This document shows, piece after piece, positions 1-7,015 of a stretch of DNA of 64,000 nucleotides. The notes beneath the pieces are model-generated. The model worked only from the letters and a program-made list of their open reading frames with translations, was not told the origin of the DNA and searched no databases. Both the position numbers and the translations under genes were made by a program. Position 1 is the first letter of the stretch; each line of letters opens with the position of its first letter. The DNA comes from Actinomycetota bacterium (lineage in GTDB: Bacteria; Actinomycetota; Acidimicrobiia; Acidimicrobiales; Ilumatobacteraceae), in the NCBI GenBank assembly GCA_009701715.1, contig WLJO01000002.1, forward strand, positions 1 to 64,000, given 5' to 3'.

Positions 1-423
1 CATCGTCGTTGCCTCGTTCCGATGTCGGGCTTCTACGAATGGCGACCCGGCGATCCAGCGGGTCCGCTCACCTCGCGTGGTATCCCGGTGAAACAACCCT
101 TTCTCATCGAGCGGGCTGATCATCAACTGCTTGCCGTTGCAGGCCTCTGGTCTGCGTGGAGGCCACCAGGGTGCCCCGAGAGCACGCCGTGGCGGCATAC
201 CTGCACCGTAATTACCACCGACGCGAACGCCACGGTGAGGCCGGTGCACGACCGGATGCCGGTGTTGCTCGCTCGGCAGGAGTGGTCGGCGTGGCTCGAT
301 CCGGGCAACTCGGATGCCAGGAGCCTGATGAGCCTGCTGCGCCCGGCACCTGAAAGCTTGTTGCAGATCCGACCGGTCTCGCCCGAGGTCAACAGCGTCC
401 GGAACCGTGGGCCGTTCTGGTGA
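1..423 (+). CDS. SRAP-family protein (YedK/HMCES-like), 5' truncated
   Basis: C-terminal part of an SOS-response-associated peptidase family protein, which in YedK/HMCES forms a covalent shield over abasic sites in single-stranded DNA. The frame is open from base 1 and reads RRCLVPMSGFYEW, so the start and the catalytic Cys2 lie outside the window. GFYEW carries the family's conserved Glu and VHDRMP the conserved His; KQPF and AGLW are further family landmarks. The gene ends 3 bp before the convergent HIT gene. Family assignment is firm; the activity cannot be judged without the N terminus. Confidence 0.85.
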   Translation, partial: HRRCLVPMSGFYEWRPGDPAGPLTSRGIPVKQPFLIERADHQLLAVAGLWSAWRPPGCPESTPWRHTCTVITTDANATVRPVHDRMPVLLARQEWSAWLDPGNSDARSLMSLLRPAPESLLQIRPVSPEVNSVRNRGPFW

Positions 424-426
424 CTA

Positions 427-849
427 TTAGTCGCTGACCTCAGTACGCCCCACGCGTACCAGTTCTGCACGAATCGCGTTGGCAGAAGCGCCCAGTTCCT
501 CCCGACCGACGGAGGCTGCAGCGTTCGCGAACGACAGGTCCGCCATCGAGCGCGTGGGGATGACGTGGATGTGGGTGTGGGGAACCTCGAACCCCGCAAC
601 GATCAGCCCGACCCGTTCGCAGGGGAATGCCGCCTGCTGGGCGCGACCGATCACGTGGCTGACTCGGTAGAGGTGGGCGACGAGATCGTCCGGGCAGTCG
701 ATCCAGTGATCGATCTCGGCCCGCGGCACAACGAGGACGTGGCCCGGGGCGATGGGGTTGATGGACATGAACGCGACACAGTGCTCGTCCCTCCAGACGA
801 AGGTCCCGGGAATCTGGCCGTTGATGATCTTCGTGAAGATGGTTGCCAT
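427..849 (-). CDS. HIT-family hydrolase
   Basis: 140-residue histidine-triad protein; the family hydrolyses or transfers nucleotidyl groups (AMP-lysine, Ap4A-type dinucleotides). The triad HTHIHVIP is near residue 95 and the N-terminal MATIFTKIINGQIPG is the usual HIT opening. I start at the ATG at 849, because it matches that opening and a TACCAT -10 hexamer lies 8 nt upstream on the same strand. The frame stays open 20 codons further up, but that stretch runs into the divergent gene's promoter. It is divergent from the phosphatidyltransferase. Substrate unknown. Confidence 0.88.
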   Translation of the reverse strand: MATIFTKIINGQIPGTFVWRDEHCVAFMSINPIAPGHVLVVPRAEIDHWIDCPDDLVAHLYRVSHVIGRAQQAAFPCERVGLIVAGFEVPHTHIHVIPTRSMADLSFANAAASVGREELGASANAIRAELVRVGRTEVSD

Positions 850-856
850 GCGGTGA

Positions 857-862
857 ATGGTA
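857..862 (-). promoter_or_regulatory. -10 hexamer of the HIT gene
   Basis: TACCAT on the minus strand; the last T is 8 nt before the ATG at 849, consistent with a leaderless transcript. No clear -35. Confidence 0.5.
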
Positions 863-897
863 CGGATGACACGACCGGCGCTGCTAGCCGAGCCGGG

Positions 898-903
898 TAC
901 CAT
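898..903 (+). promoter_or_regulatory. -10 hexamer of the phosphatidyltransferase gene
   Basis: TACCAT, 8 nt before the GTG at 911. With the HIT -10 at 857-862 it forms a compact divergent promoter pair. It favours GTG 911 over the in-frame ATG at 857. Confidence 0.5.
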
Positions 904-910
904 CCACATC

Positions 911-1534
911 GTGAGCAGTACGGATCAGGGTGAGCAGCAGTCCGCAGGCGTGTGGACGATCCCCAACCTCATCACGATCGTCAGACTCGGGTGTATCCCG
1001 GTCTTCCTCTACCTGCTGTTCGGCAGGGACAACCGGGTGGCAGCAGGCTCGCTCCTCGCCGTCCTCGGCGCCACCGACTGGGTGGATGGTTGGGTGGCCC
1101 GCCGCTTCAACCAGGTGAGCGAACTGGGCAAGGTGCTCGACCCCACGGCAGATCGCGTGCTGTTTATCGTCGGGATCGTCGGGATCATCATTGACGGCTC
1201 TGCGCCGCGTTGGTTCGCCGTGCTCGTCGTCGCGCGAGAGGCTGTCATCGGCGGTGCGATGGTGGTCCTTACCGCCCTCGGCATGAAACGGTTCGACGTG
1301 ACGTACCTCGGCAAGTGCGCAACCTTCGCGCTGATGTTCGCCTTCCCGCTCTTCCTCGCCCACGCTGGCTTCGAGTCGTCCAGAACCGTCTGGCTCGTCC
1401 TCGCCTGGGCGTTCGCCGCGCCGGGCCTTGCCTTGAGCTACTACACCGCATTCGCGTACGTCCCACAGATGAGGAACAACCTGCGGGCCGGTCGTGCCGA
1501 GCGCGCCGAATCCCAGAGAGAGGTCGCCCGATGA
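911..1534 (+). CDS. CDP-alcohol phosphatidyltransferase
   Basis: Membrane enzyme that transfers a phosphatidyl group from CDP-diacylglycerol to a small alcohol (glycerol-phosphate or inositol-phosphate type). The diagnostic motif DG-x2-AR-x8-G-x3-D-x3-D is present (DGWVAR ... GKVLDPTAD), flanked by about five hydrophobic segments. Start GTG 911 is chosen because the extra 18 residues from ATG 857 are unlike the family and the -10 at 898-903 fits 911. The stop overlaps the next start in ATGA, so the sugar-nucleotide enzyme is co-translated. That suggests a joint role in envelope lipid or glycan synthesis; which alcohol is used cannot be told. Confidence 0.87.
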   Translation: MSSTDQGEQQSAGVWTIPNLITIVRLGCIPVFLYLLFGRDNRVAAGSLLAVLGATDWVDGWVARRFNQVSELGKVLDPTADRVLFIVGIVGIIIDGSAPRWFAVLVVAREAVIGGAMVVLTALGMKRFDVTYLGKCATFALMFAFPLFLAHAGFESSRTVWLVLAWAFAAPGLALSYYTAFAYVPQMRNNLRAGRAERAESQREVAR

Positions 1535-4020
1535 AGGGTGTCATCATGGCCGGGGGTGAGGGTACGCGCCTGCGCCCCCTCACCTCGACGACGCCCAAGC
1601 CGCTGCTCCCGGTAGCGAACCGGCCGATGATGGAACACGTCATCGACCTGCTGCGCAACCACGGCATCGAGGACATCGTGGTGACCGTTGCGTTCATGGC
1701 GAACTCCATCAAGGAGTACTTCGGGGACGGCAGCGACTTCGGCGTGCGCATCTCCTACGTGGACGAACCGGTACCCCTCGGGACGGCGGGCAGCGTGCGC
1801 AATGCGATGGATCTCCTCAAAGATGACCGCTTTGTCGTGATTTCGGGCGACGTGATCACCGACATCGACCTGTCTGCAATTGTTCAGTACCACGACGACA
1901 AGGGTGCGATGGCGACGATCGCCCTCACCCCGGTGGACAACCCGCTCGAGTTTGGGATCGTGATTACGCGCGACGACGGCACGATCGAGCGCTTCCTCGA
2001 GAAGCCGACGTGGGGCCAGGTGTTCTCGGACACAATCAACACGGGCATCTACGTGCTCGAGCCCACCGTGTTCGAGTACATCGAGCAAGGGCGCTCGGTG
2101 GACTTCAGCAGCGAGGTGTTCCCGGCGCTGCTGGCCGACGGGCGGCCGCTCTACGGTGCCGTGGCCACCGGCTACTGGGAGGACGTTGGCACGCTCGAGG
2201 CGTACCTTCGTGCCCACACCGACGTGCTCGACCAGATGGTGCAGCTTCGAGTTCCAGGCTTCCAGGTGGCCGATGGGGTGTGGGTCGGCGAGGGGAGCGA
2301 CATCTCGCCCGACGCCGTGATCGAGGGTCCGGCCGTGATCGGCCCCGAATGCGTGATCGAAGGCGGTGTCCACCTCGGCGCGTACTCGGTGCTCGGGTCC
2401 CACGTACGGGTGCTGCGGAACGCGTCGGTCGAACGGAGCGTTCTTCAGGACAATGCCTTTGTCGGGGCCGGTGCGCGCCTGCGCGGCGTCGTCACCGGGC
2501 GCGGGGTGAACATCCACGCTGGGGCCCGGCTCGAGGAGGGCGTGGTCATCGGCGACAACGTCCAGATCGGCTCGTACGCAGCGCTCACCGACGGCGTGAA
2601 GGTCTACCCGGGCAAGATCGTTGAGGCGGGGGCAATGGTCAACTCCTCGATCATTTGGGAGAGCCGGGGAGCATCGAGTTTGTTCGGCCGCGAGGGGGTC
2701 GAGGGTCTGGCGAATGTGGACGTCTCGCCAGAGCTTGCAACGAAGCTCGCCCTTGCGTACGCCACGTCCCTGAAGAAGAACGTCACCGTTGTCACCTCCC
2801 GTGACACGAGTCGTGCGGCTCGGATGCTGAAGCGGGCGATGATGGCTGGCCTCAACGCAGGCGGCGTGAACGTGCTCGACCTCGAGGTCGCATCGACACC
2901 GCTGACCCGTTTCTTGGTGAAGACCCCCCGAGCGGTCGGCGGCATCACCATCCGTCTTGCACACAACGATCCGCGCCGGGTGTCGATCCGCTTCTTCGAC
3001 ACGAGCGGGATCGACATGAGCGAGGACGTCCAGCGCAAGGTCGAGCGCCTGTACCAGCGTGAGGACTACCGGCGGGTGCTCCCCGAGGAGATCGGGGATA
3101 TCTCGTTCCCCATTCACGCCCTCGAGGAATACACCGAGGCACTCCGCGGGATTGTCGACCCCGAGGCGATCCACGCCCGCACGTTCAAACTGGTCATCGA
3201 CTACGGATATGGGCCGACGTCGTATGCGATGCCGAACGTGCTGGCAAACCTTCAGGCCGATGTGCTGGGCGTTAATCCGTACGCCTCGACAGCGGGTCGC
3301 CTCGCGAGCGACCCCAAGGCCGCCGCAGAGCGTGTGTCCGCGCTGGTGCGAACCTCAGGGGCGCACGTCGGGGCCCTGCTCGACCCGGACGGCGAGCGCC
3401 TCACGATCGTCGACGACGAGGGAGAGGTGCTCTCTGATACCGAGGCACTGTTGGTGTTCATCGAGCTCGTGAGGGAGCACCTCCTCGGAGACCGGATCGT
3501 GCTGCCGGTGAACACCACCTCGCGTGCTGTCGAGATCGCTGCCCGCTCGCGACTGACCGTGGTGCACACCAAGATCAGCGCCCCGGTCCTCATGACGGCA
3601 TCGACCGAGCGGGGGGTCGGCTTCGCTGCTGACGGTCGGGGCGGCTTCATTCTCCCGGGCTTCCTTCCTGCATTCGATGCTGCTGCTGCCCTCGTGAAAC
3701 TGCTCGACCTGCTCGCCCGAACGGATCGGTCGCTGTCCGAGGTGCGTCGCTCACTTCCGGCCGTGTCGATGGCCCAGGAATCGGTCTCTACCCCGTGGGA
3801 GACCAAGGGCACCGTGATGCGCACGCTCGTCGAGACGGCAGACGCGCCCCTCGAGCTCGTGGACGGGGTTAAGGCCCTGTATCCGGATGGTCGTTGGGTG
3901 CTCGCGCTGCCGGACCCCGATGCACCGGTCACCCAGGTCTGGGCCGAGGCCGCCACCGTGGCAGAGGCGAAGAGCCTTGCCAAGGAGTGGGCCAAGCGCA
4001 TCCGTCGCGTGGTCCGCTGA
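1531..4020 (+). CDS. Nucleotidyltransferase - hexapeptide repeat - degenerate phosphomutase fusion
   Basis: 829-residue three-part protein of the mannose-1-phosphate guanylyltransferase-like family found in actinobacteria and cyanobacteria. Residues 1-235 are a sugar-1-phosphate nucleotidyltransferase (GGEGTRLRPLT, TTPKPLLPV). About 250-370 is a left-handed beta-helix of hexapeptide repeats. About 385-829 is a phosphomannomutase-like region. The phosphomutase signature is damaged: the active-site serine of the usual SHN loop is Ala477 (RLAHND), and the metal loop is D618-P-D-G-E-R. The first half probably makes an NDP-sugar (GDP-mannose type), while the C-terminal half may be regulatory. ATG 1531 overlaps the preceding stop; upstream frame extension is inside the previous gene. 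Confidence 0.85.
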   Translation: MKGVIMAGGEGTRLRPLTSTTPKPLLPVANRPMMEHVIDLLRNHGIEDIVVTVAFMANSIKEYFGDGSDFGVRISYVDEPVPLGTAGSVRNAMDLLKDDRFVVISGDVITDIDLSAIVQYHDDKGAMATIALTPVDNPLEFGIVITRDDGTIERFLEKPTWGQVFSDTINTGIYVLEPTVFEYIEQGRSVDFSSEVFPALLADGRPLYGAVATGYWEDVGTLEAYLRAHTDVLDQMVQLRVPGFQVADGVWVGEGSDISPDAVIEGPAVIGPECVIEGGVHLGAYSVLGSHVRVLRNASVERSVLQDNAFVGAGARLRGVVTGRGVNIHAGARLEEGVVIGDNVQIGSYAALTDGVKVYPGKIVEAGAMVNSSIIWESRGASSLFGREGVEGLANVDVSPELATKLALAYATSLKKNVTVVTSRDTSRAARMLKRAMMAGLNAGGVNVLDLEVASTPLTRFLVKTPRAVGGITIRLAHNDPRRVSIRFFDTSGIDMSEDVQRKVERLYQREDYRRVLPEEIGDISFPIHALEEYTEALRGIVDPEAIHARTFKLVIDYGYGPTSYAMPNVLANLQADVLGVNPYASTAGRLASDPKAAAERVSALVRTSGAHVGALLDPDGERLTIVDDEGEVLSDTEALLVFIELVREHLLGDRIVLPVNTTSRAVEIAARSRLTVVHTKISAPVLMTASTERGVGFAADGRGGFILPGFLPAFDAAAALVKLLDLLARTDRSLSEVRRSLPAVSMAQESVSTPWETKGTVMRTLVETADAPLELVDGVKALYPDGRWVLALPDPDAPVTQVWAEAATVAEAKSLAKEWAKRIRRVVR

Positions 4021-4091
4021 CCCTGTACCTCACGTTGAGGGTGACTCCCGCGGCGACGCAGGAAGCGCCCCGGCGGGCGCGGCCGAAAGGC

Positions 4092-4097
4092 TAGGCT
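4092..4097 (+). promoter_or_regulatory. -10 hexamer of gcvH
   Basis: TAGGCT, last T exactly 7 nt before the gcvH ATG; no Shine-Dalgarno sequence lies between, so gcvH mRNA is probably leaderless. Confidence 0.55.
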
Positions 4098-4103
4098 TAG
4101 TTC

Positions 4104-4484
4104 ATGAATGTGCCTGCCCAGTTGCGTTACTCGAGCGATCACGAATGGGTCCGTATCGAGGGAAACCGAGCCACAATAGGCATTACTGACTATGCGCAAG
4201 ACGCGCTCGGCGACGTCGTGTACGTGCAACTGCCATCGGTCGGTACGAACGTGGTGGCCGGCGCCTCCTTCTCTGAGGTGGAGTCCACCAAGAGCGTGAG
4301 CGACGTGTATGCGCCCGTCAGCGGAACCGTCTCAGCGGTCAACGAGGCTCTTACCTCCACGCCGGAACAACTCAACAGCGATCCCTACGGCACGGGTTGG
4401 GTGTGCGTGATCGAGATGTCGGACCCGGCCGAGGCCGACACCCTGCTCGACGCCGCGGCCTACCTTGAGCTCATCGGCGCCTAA
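4104..4484 (+). CDS. gcvH: Glycine cleavage system H protein
   Basis: 126-residue lipoyl carrier that shuttles the aminomethyl group from GcvP to GcvT and then to the L protein. The lipoylation site is Lys63 in ESTKSVSD, and the N-terminal motif HEWVR is typical. Full length for the family. It opens a tight operon with the FHA protein (6-nt gap) and a MerR regulator (11-nt gap), the arrangement known around mycobacterial gcvH-garA. Expression appears to start from its own leaderless promoter; no glycine riboswitch precedes it, unlike gcvP. Confidence 0.97.
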   Translation: MNVPAQLRYSSDHEWVRIEGNRATIGITDYAQDALGDVVYVQLPSVGTNVVAGASFSEVESTKSVSDVYAPVSGTVSAVNEALTSTPEQLNSDPYGTGWVCVIEMSDPAEADTLLDAAAYLELIGA

Positions 4485-4490
4485 GGCCCC

Positions 4491-4952
4491 ATGGCGTACG
4501 TCTTCTGCAACCACTGTGGGCACCGAAACACACCGCACTCGTCGTTCTGCAGCGCGTGTGGGAACGTACTCGACCACTCGGACGAGCACACGGCGTCGAT
4601 CACCCGGGTAGAGGGCGAGGCCCCCAAGCCCGCCCATCGTTTCGACCCAGCGGTGGAGCACGGTGTCCTGGTTGTCCGGGGCGGGGATCAGGACGGCCTG
4701 AGGTTCGCCCTGTCGGACCGCCTCACGAGTCTCGGGCGCTCCGTGGAGAACGACGTCAGCCTCGACGACATCACGGTCTCCCGCCGACACGCAGTAATGG
4801 AACTGACGCCGGACGGGTTCACCATCCACGACAACGGATCCCTCAACGGCACGTACGTCAACCAACAGCGGGTAACCACCTGCGCGCTCGAGCACGGCGA
4901 CGAGATCCAGGTGGGCAAATTCCACTTCCTCTTCCTGCTGGGTCCCGACTGA
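4491..4952 (+). CDS. Zinc-ribbon / FHA domain protein (GarA/OdhI position)
   Basis: 153 residues. An N-terminal zinc ribbon (C6-x2-C9, C20-x2-C23) is followed by a short linker with Thr/Ser (HTASIT, 33-38) and a forkhead-associated domain with the phosphothreonine-binding signature GRS (82-84), SRRH (97-100) and NGT (119-121). By position (gcvH-FHA-MerR) it matches GarA/OdhI, which inhibit 2-oxoglutarate dehydrogenase and tune glutamate metabolism when unphosphorylated. Those proteins have a phosphorylatable TT-containing N-terminal tail instead of a zinc ribbon. Whether the HTASIT segment plays that part is open. FHA fold is certain; function is inferred from neighbours. Confidence 0.85.
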   Translation: MAYVFCNHCGHRNTPHSSFCSACGNVLDHSDEHTASITRVEGEAPKPAHRFDPAVEHGVLVVRGGDQDGLRFALSDRLTSLGRSVENDVSLDDITVSRRHAVMELTPDGFTIHDNGSLNGTYVNQQRVTTCALEHGDEIQVGKFHFLFLLGPD

Positions 4953-4963
4953 TCGCGGATTCC

Positions 4964-5848
4964 ATGAACGAACGGCGATACCTGTCCATCGGGGAGGTGC
5001 TCGGACTGCTGCTGGAGGAGTTCCCGGACGTCACGATCTCCAAGATCCGATTCCTCGAGAGTCAGGGCCTCATCGACCCCGAACGCACACCTTCTGGCTA
5101 TCGGAAGTTCTACGTCGACGACGTCGATCGACTGAGAGTGATCCTTCGCGAACAGCGGGAGAACTTCCTTCCGCTCAGGGTGATCAAAGACCGCCTTGAC
5201 ACCGGCGAACTCGTGCGTCCCGACCCAACACCCACCGGTTCGATCCGGCTTCCCCGATCCGGCAACCGCTCGGCAGGCACAACGCCTCCGCCGATCGCTG
5301 CAGGCTCGCGAACGAGCGTCCCCCCGTCAGAGCGTCCTCAACCCGTCGTGCTCGCCACCGTGCCGCCCCCCGCAGACGATCCTGGTGCTGCCCCCGCTGC
5401 AGACGACACCGGCCCGTTCCGTGTTGCGGCTGCATCGCACCCGGCGGCGCGTGCGCCGACCTCCCGACAGGATGCGGGACTCACTGCCGAGGAGCTCTGC
5501 GCGCGGGCCGGCGTGGACCTCGCGTTCCTCGATCAGCTGGAGTACTACGGGCTGGTGGCGAGCGGGCGCGCCGGGGGTTGGCGCACCTACGACGGCGATT
5601 CGATCCGGGCGGTAATTGCCGCATCACAACTGTGCTCGAGGGGTCTCGAACCGCGGCATCTCCGGCTGTGGCGCCAGTCGGTGGACAAAGAGATGTCACT
5701 CATCGAACAACTAGTCCTGCCGCTGCTTCGCCAGCGGAATCCCGCTGCCCGGGACCACGCGGCAGACGTCGCCATGGACGTCGAGCGTCTCGGCGAGGAA
5801 CTGCGTGCAGCGCTCGCCTCCAAGGCCCTCCGACACCTCATCGGGTAG
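4964..5848 (+). CDS. ftsR: MerR-family regulator, FtsR-like
   Basis: 294 residues. The N-terminal winged helix (RRYLSIGEVLGLL ... SKIRFLESQGLI ... SGYRKFY, residues 4-55) is MerR-type. A Pro/Ala-rich linker (about 85-175) leads to a second helix-turn-helix-like segment (LTAEELCARAGVDLAFLDQ ... YYGLV) that also resembles a MerR head. Domain layout and its place after gcvH and the FHA gene match mycobacterial Rv1828 and Corynebacterium FtsR, an activator of ftsZ. Start ATG 4964 is taken because homology begins directly there; the open frame upstream overlaps the FHA gene. The symbol rests on synteny and layout, not on a database search. Confidence 0.8.
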   Translation: MNERRYLSIGEVLGLLLEEFPDVTISKIRFLESQGLIDPERTPSGYRKFYVDDVDRLRVILREQRENFLPLRVIKDRLDTGELVRPDPTPTGSIRLPRSGNRSAGTTPPPIAAGSRTSVPPSERPQPVVLATVPPPADDPGAAPAADDTGPFRVAAASHPAARAPTSRQDAGLTAEELCARAGVDLAFLDQLEYYGLVASGRAGGWRTYDGDSIRAVIAASQLCSRGLEPRHLRLWRQSVDKEMSLIEQLVLPLLRQRNPAARDHAADVAMDVERLGEELRAALASKALRHLIG

Positions 5849-5872
5849 GCCCTCTCTCGCGGGCCGGCGCCC

Positions 5873-5895
5873 CGGCGGAGAGACGATCTCCGCCG
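5873..5895 (+). promoter_or_regulatory. Perfect 9-bp dyad upstream of the DUF151 gene
   Basis: Arms CGGCGGAGA (5873-5881) and TCTCCGCCG (5887-5895) around a 5-nt centre. The dyad ends 1 nt before the -10 hexamer TACGCT of the DUF151 gene, the spacer position where MerR proteins bind. It has no T-run, so a terminator is less likely. Confidence 0.55.
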
Positions 5896-5896
5896 A

Positions 5897-5902
5897 TACG
5901 CT
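5897..5902 (+). promoter_or_regulatory. -10 hexamer of the DUF151 gene
   Basis: TACGCT, last T 8 nt before GTG 5910. Supports that start over the TTG/ATG-type starts further upstream inside the MerR gene. Confidence 0.5.
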
Positions 5903-5909
5903 CGAAACC

Positions 5910-6407
5910 GTGCAGCGTCTGGAACTCCTTGGAGTGCGGGTGGAACTGCCGGCAAACACGCCGGTCGTGCTTCTTCGCGAATCTGCGGGCCGCCACAGGC
6001 TCATGCCAATCCTGATCGGCAGCCCCGAGGCCCAGGCGATCCATTCGGCGATAGAGGGCCAGCTACCACCCCGTCCGTTCACCCACGACCTATTCCGCAA
6101 CACCCTGCGAGAACTCGGTGTCACCCTCGAGCGTGTGGTGATCACCGAGATTCGTGAGCACACCTATTTCGCGAATCTCCACCTAGCGGGGCCGTCCGGC
6201 CCGCAGACCGTCTCAGCCCGTCCGTCTGATGCAATCGCTCTTGCCGTCCGGATGGGCGCGGAGATCTACGCAGAGGATGCGCTGCTCGACGAGGTGGGGC
6301 AGGAAGAGCCGCCCGACGATGAGGACGACAACTCCGAGGAAGAGATCCTCGACGAGTTCCACGATTTCATCGAGTCGGTGAAGCCCGAGGATTTCTTCGA
6401 ATCCTGA
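5910..6407 (+). CDS. Bifunctional nuclease family protein (DUF151)
   Basis: 165 residues of the DUF151 / BFN domain family, whose plant members have DNase and RNase activity; bacterial roles are unclear. Homology starts at VQRLELLGVRVELP, so GTG 5910 is the start. Recognisable stretches are LLRESAGRHRLMPILIGSPEAQAI and SARPSDAIALAVRMGAEIYAE. The C-terminal third is very acidic (EEPPDDEDDNSEEE). It lies between two MerR genes as in mycobacteria (Rv1828-Rv1829-Rv1830 order). Confidence 0.88.
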   Translation: MQRLELLGVRVELPANTPVVLLRESAGRHRLMPILIGSPEAQAIHSAIEGQLPPRPFTHDLFRNTLRELGVTLERVVITEIREHTYFANLHLAGPSGPQTVSARPSDAIALAVRMGAEIYAEDALLDEVGQEEPPDDEDDNSEEEILDEFHDFIESVKPEDFFES

Positions 6408-6449
6408 GTGGCTCGGCGACCGGGACAGACTCTCTCGCCGTCACCATCC

Positions 6450-6478
6450 TTGACCCCGCGCGCTGAGTTCCGTACCCT
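6450..6478 (+). promoter_or_regulatory. Candidate sigma-70-type promoter of the second MerR gene
   Basis: TTGACC (6450-6455), 17-bp spacer, TACCCT (6473-6478). The predicted transcript starts near 6485 and carries a leader of about 60 nt containing the dyad at 6494-6521 and the GAGGAG ribosome-binding site at 6531-6536. Confidence 0.5.
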
Positions 6479-6493
6479 ACGCTGCAGGCGGGG

Positions 6494-6521
6494 TAACAGC
6501 GGCGTAACTACGTCGCTGTTA
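6494..6521 (+). promoter_or_regulatory. Inverted repeat in the leader of the second MerR gene
   Basis: Arms TAACAGCG (6494-6501) and CGCTGTTA (6514-6521) are perfectly complementary. Pairing continues inward by three more base pairs, one of them G-U, leaving a 6-nt loop. It could be an autoregulatory operator or an RNA hairpin 9 nt before the ribosome-binding site. Confidence 0.5.
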
Positions 6522-6542
6522 ATCGTCTTTGAGGAGCTGGTC

Positions 6543-6995
6543 GTGGCAGAGCAAGGTTTCAGTGGAACCAAGGCAGCCCAGGTTGTCGGCATCACCTATC
6601 GCCAACTGGACTACTGGGCGCGCACCGGGCTCGTACGCCCGTCGCTTACCGACGCCGCTGGCAGCGGCAGCCGCCGCCAGTACTCCTACCGCGACCTTCT
6701 CGAATTGAGGGTGATCAAGAACCTGCTCGACGCCGGGATCAAGCTGGAGTCGGTGCGGGTGGTGTTCGACTATCTCCGCACGCAGCTGAACGAGGACGTG
6801 GCGTCAGCCCACCTCGTGATAGACGGCTCCACGGTCGTGCTGTGCGACGGTGACGCGCTCATTGATGTGGTGCGCCGTGGTCAGGGTGTGCTCAACGTTC
6901 TTCCGTTGGCCCGTGTGAAGCACGACATCGACGCACAGTTGGTGATGCTGCTCCCGATCGTCGCGGACGAGTTGCCTGCCGTAGTGAGCGCCTGA
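6543..6995 (+). CDS. MerR-family regulator (Rv1830-like position)
   Basis: 150 residues. MerR winged helix at 10-60 (FSGTKAAQVVGITYRQLDYWARTGLV ... SRRQYSYRDLLELRVIK), then a dimerisation helix and a small C-terminal domain (LVIDGSTVVLCDGDALIDVVRRGQGVLNVL). Start GTG 6543 is decided by the ribosome-binding site GAGGAG 6 nt upstream. The frame stays open back to 6408, but that stretch contains the promoter and dyad. It follows the DUF151 gene and precedes gcvT. Likely an autoregulated transcription factor of the gcv region; its targets are unknown. Confidence 0.87.
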   Translation: MAEQGFSGTKAAQVVGITYRQLDYWARTGLVRPSLTDAAGSGSRRQYSYRDLLELRVIKNLLDAGIKLESVRVVFDYLRTQLNEDVASAHLVIDGSTVVLCDGDALIDVVRRGQGVLNVLPLARVKHDIDAQLVMLLPIVADELPAVVSA

Positions 6996-7002
6996 CAAGA
7001 GG

Positions 7003-7008
7003 TACGGT
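7003..7008 (+). promoter_or_regulatory. -10 hexamer of gcvT
   Basis: TACGGT, 8 nt before GTG 7016. A purine run (ggggaG) directly abuts the start codon, too close to be a normal Shine-Dalgarno site. Confidence 0.5.
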
Positions 7009-7015
7009 CAGGGGA

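Noticed and set aside
1210-1530. N-terminal extension of the nucleotidyltransferase fusion
   Set aside because: The extension is the phosphatidyltransferase gene read in another frame; homology begins at MKGVIMAGGEG (1531).
5249-5435. Pro-rich MerR linker as a sign of a frameshift
   Set aside because: The frame stays open and both flanking domains are in the same frame; Pro/Ala linkers are normal for this MerR type.
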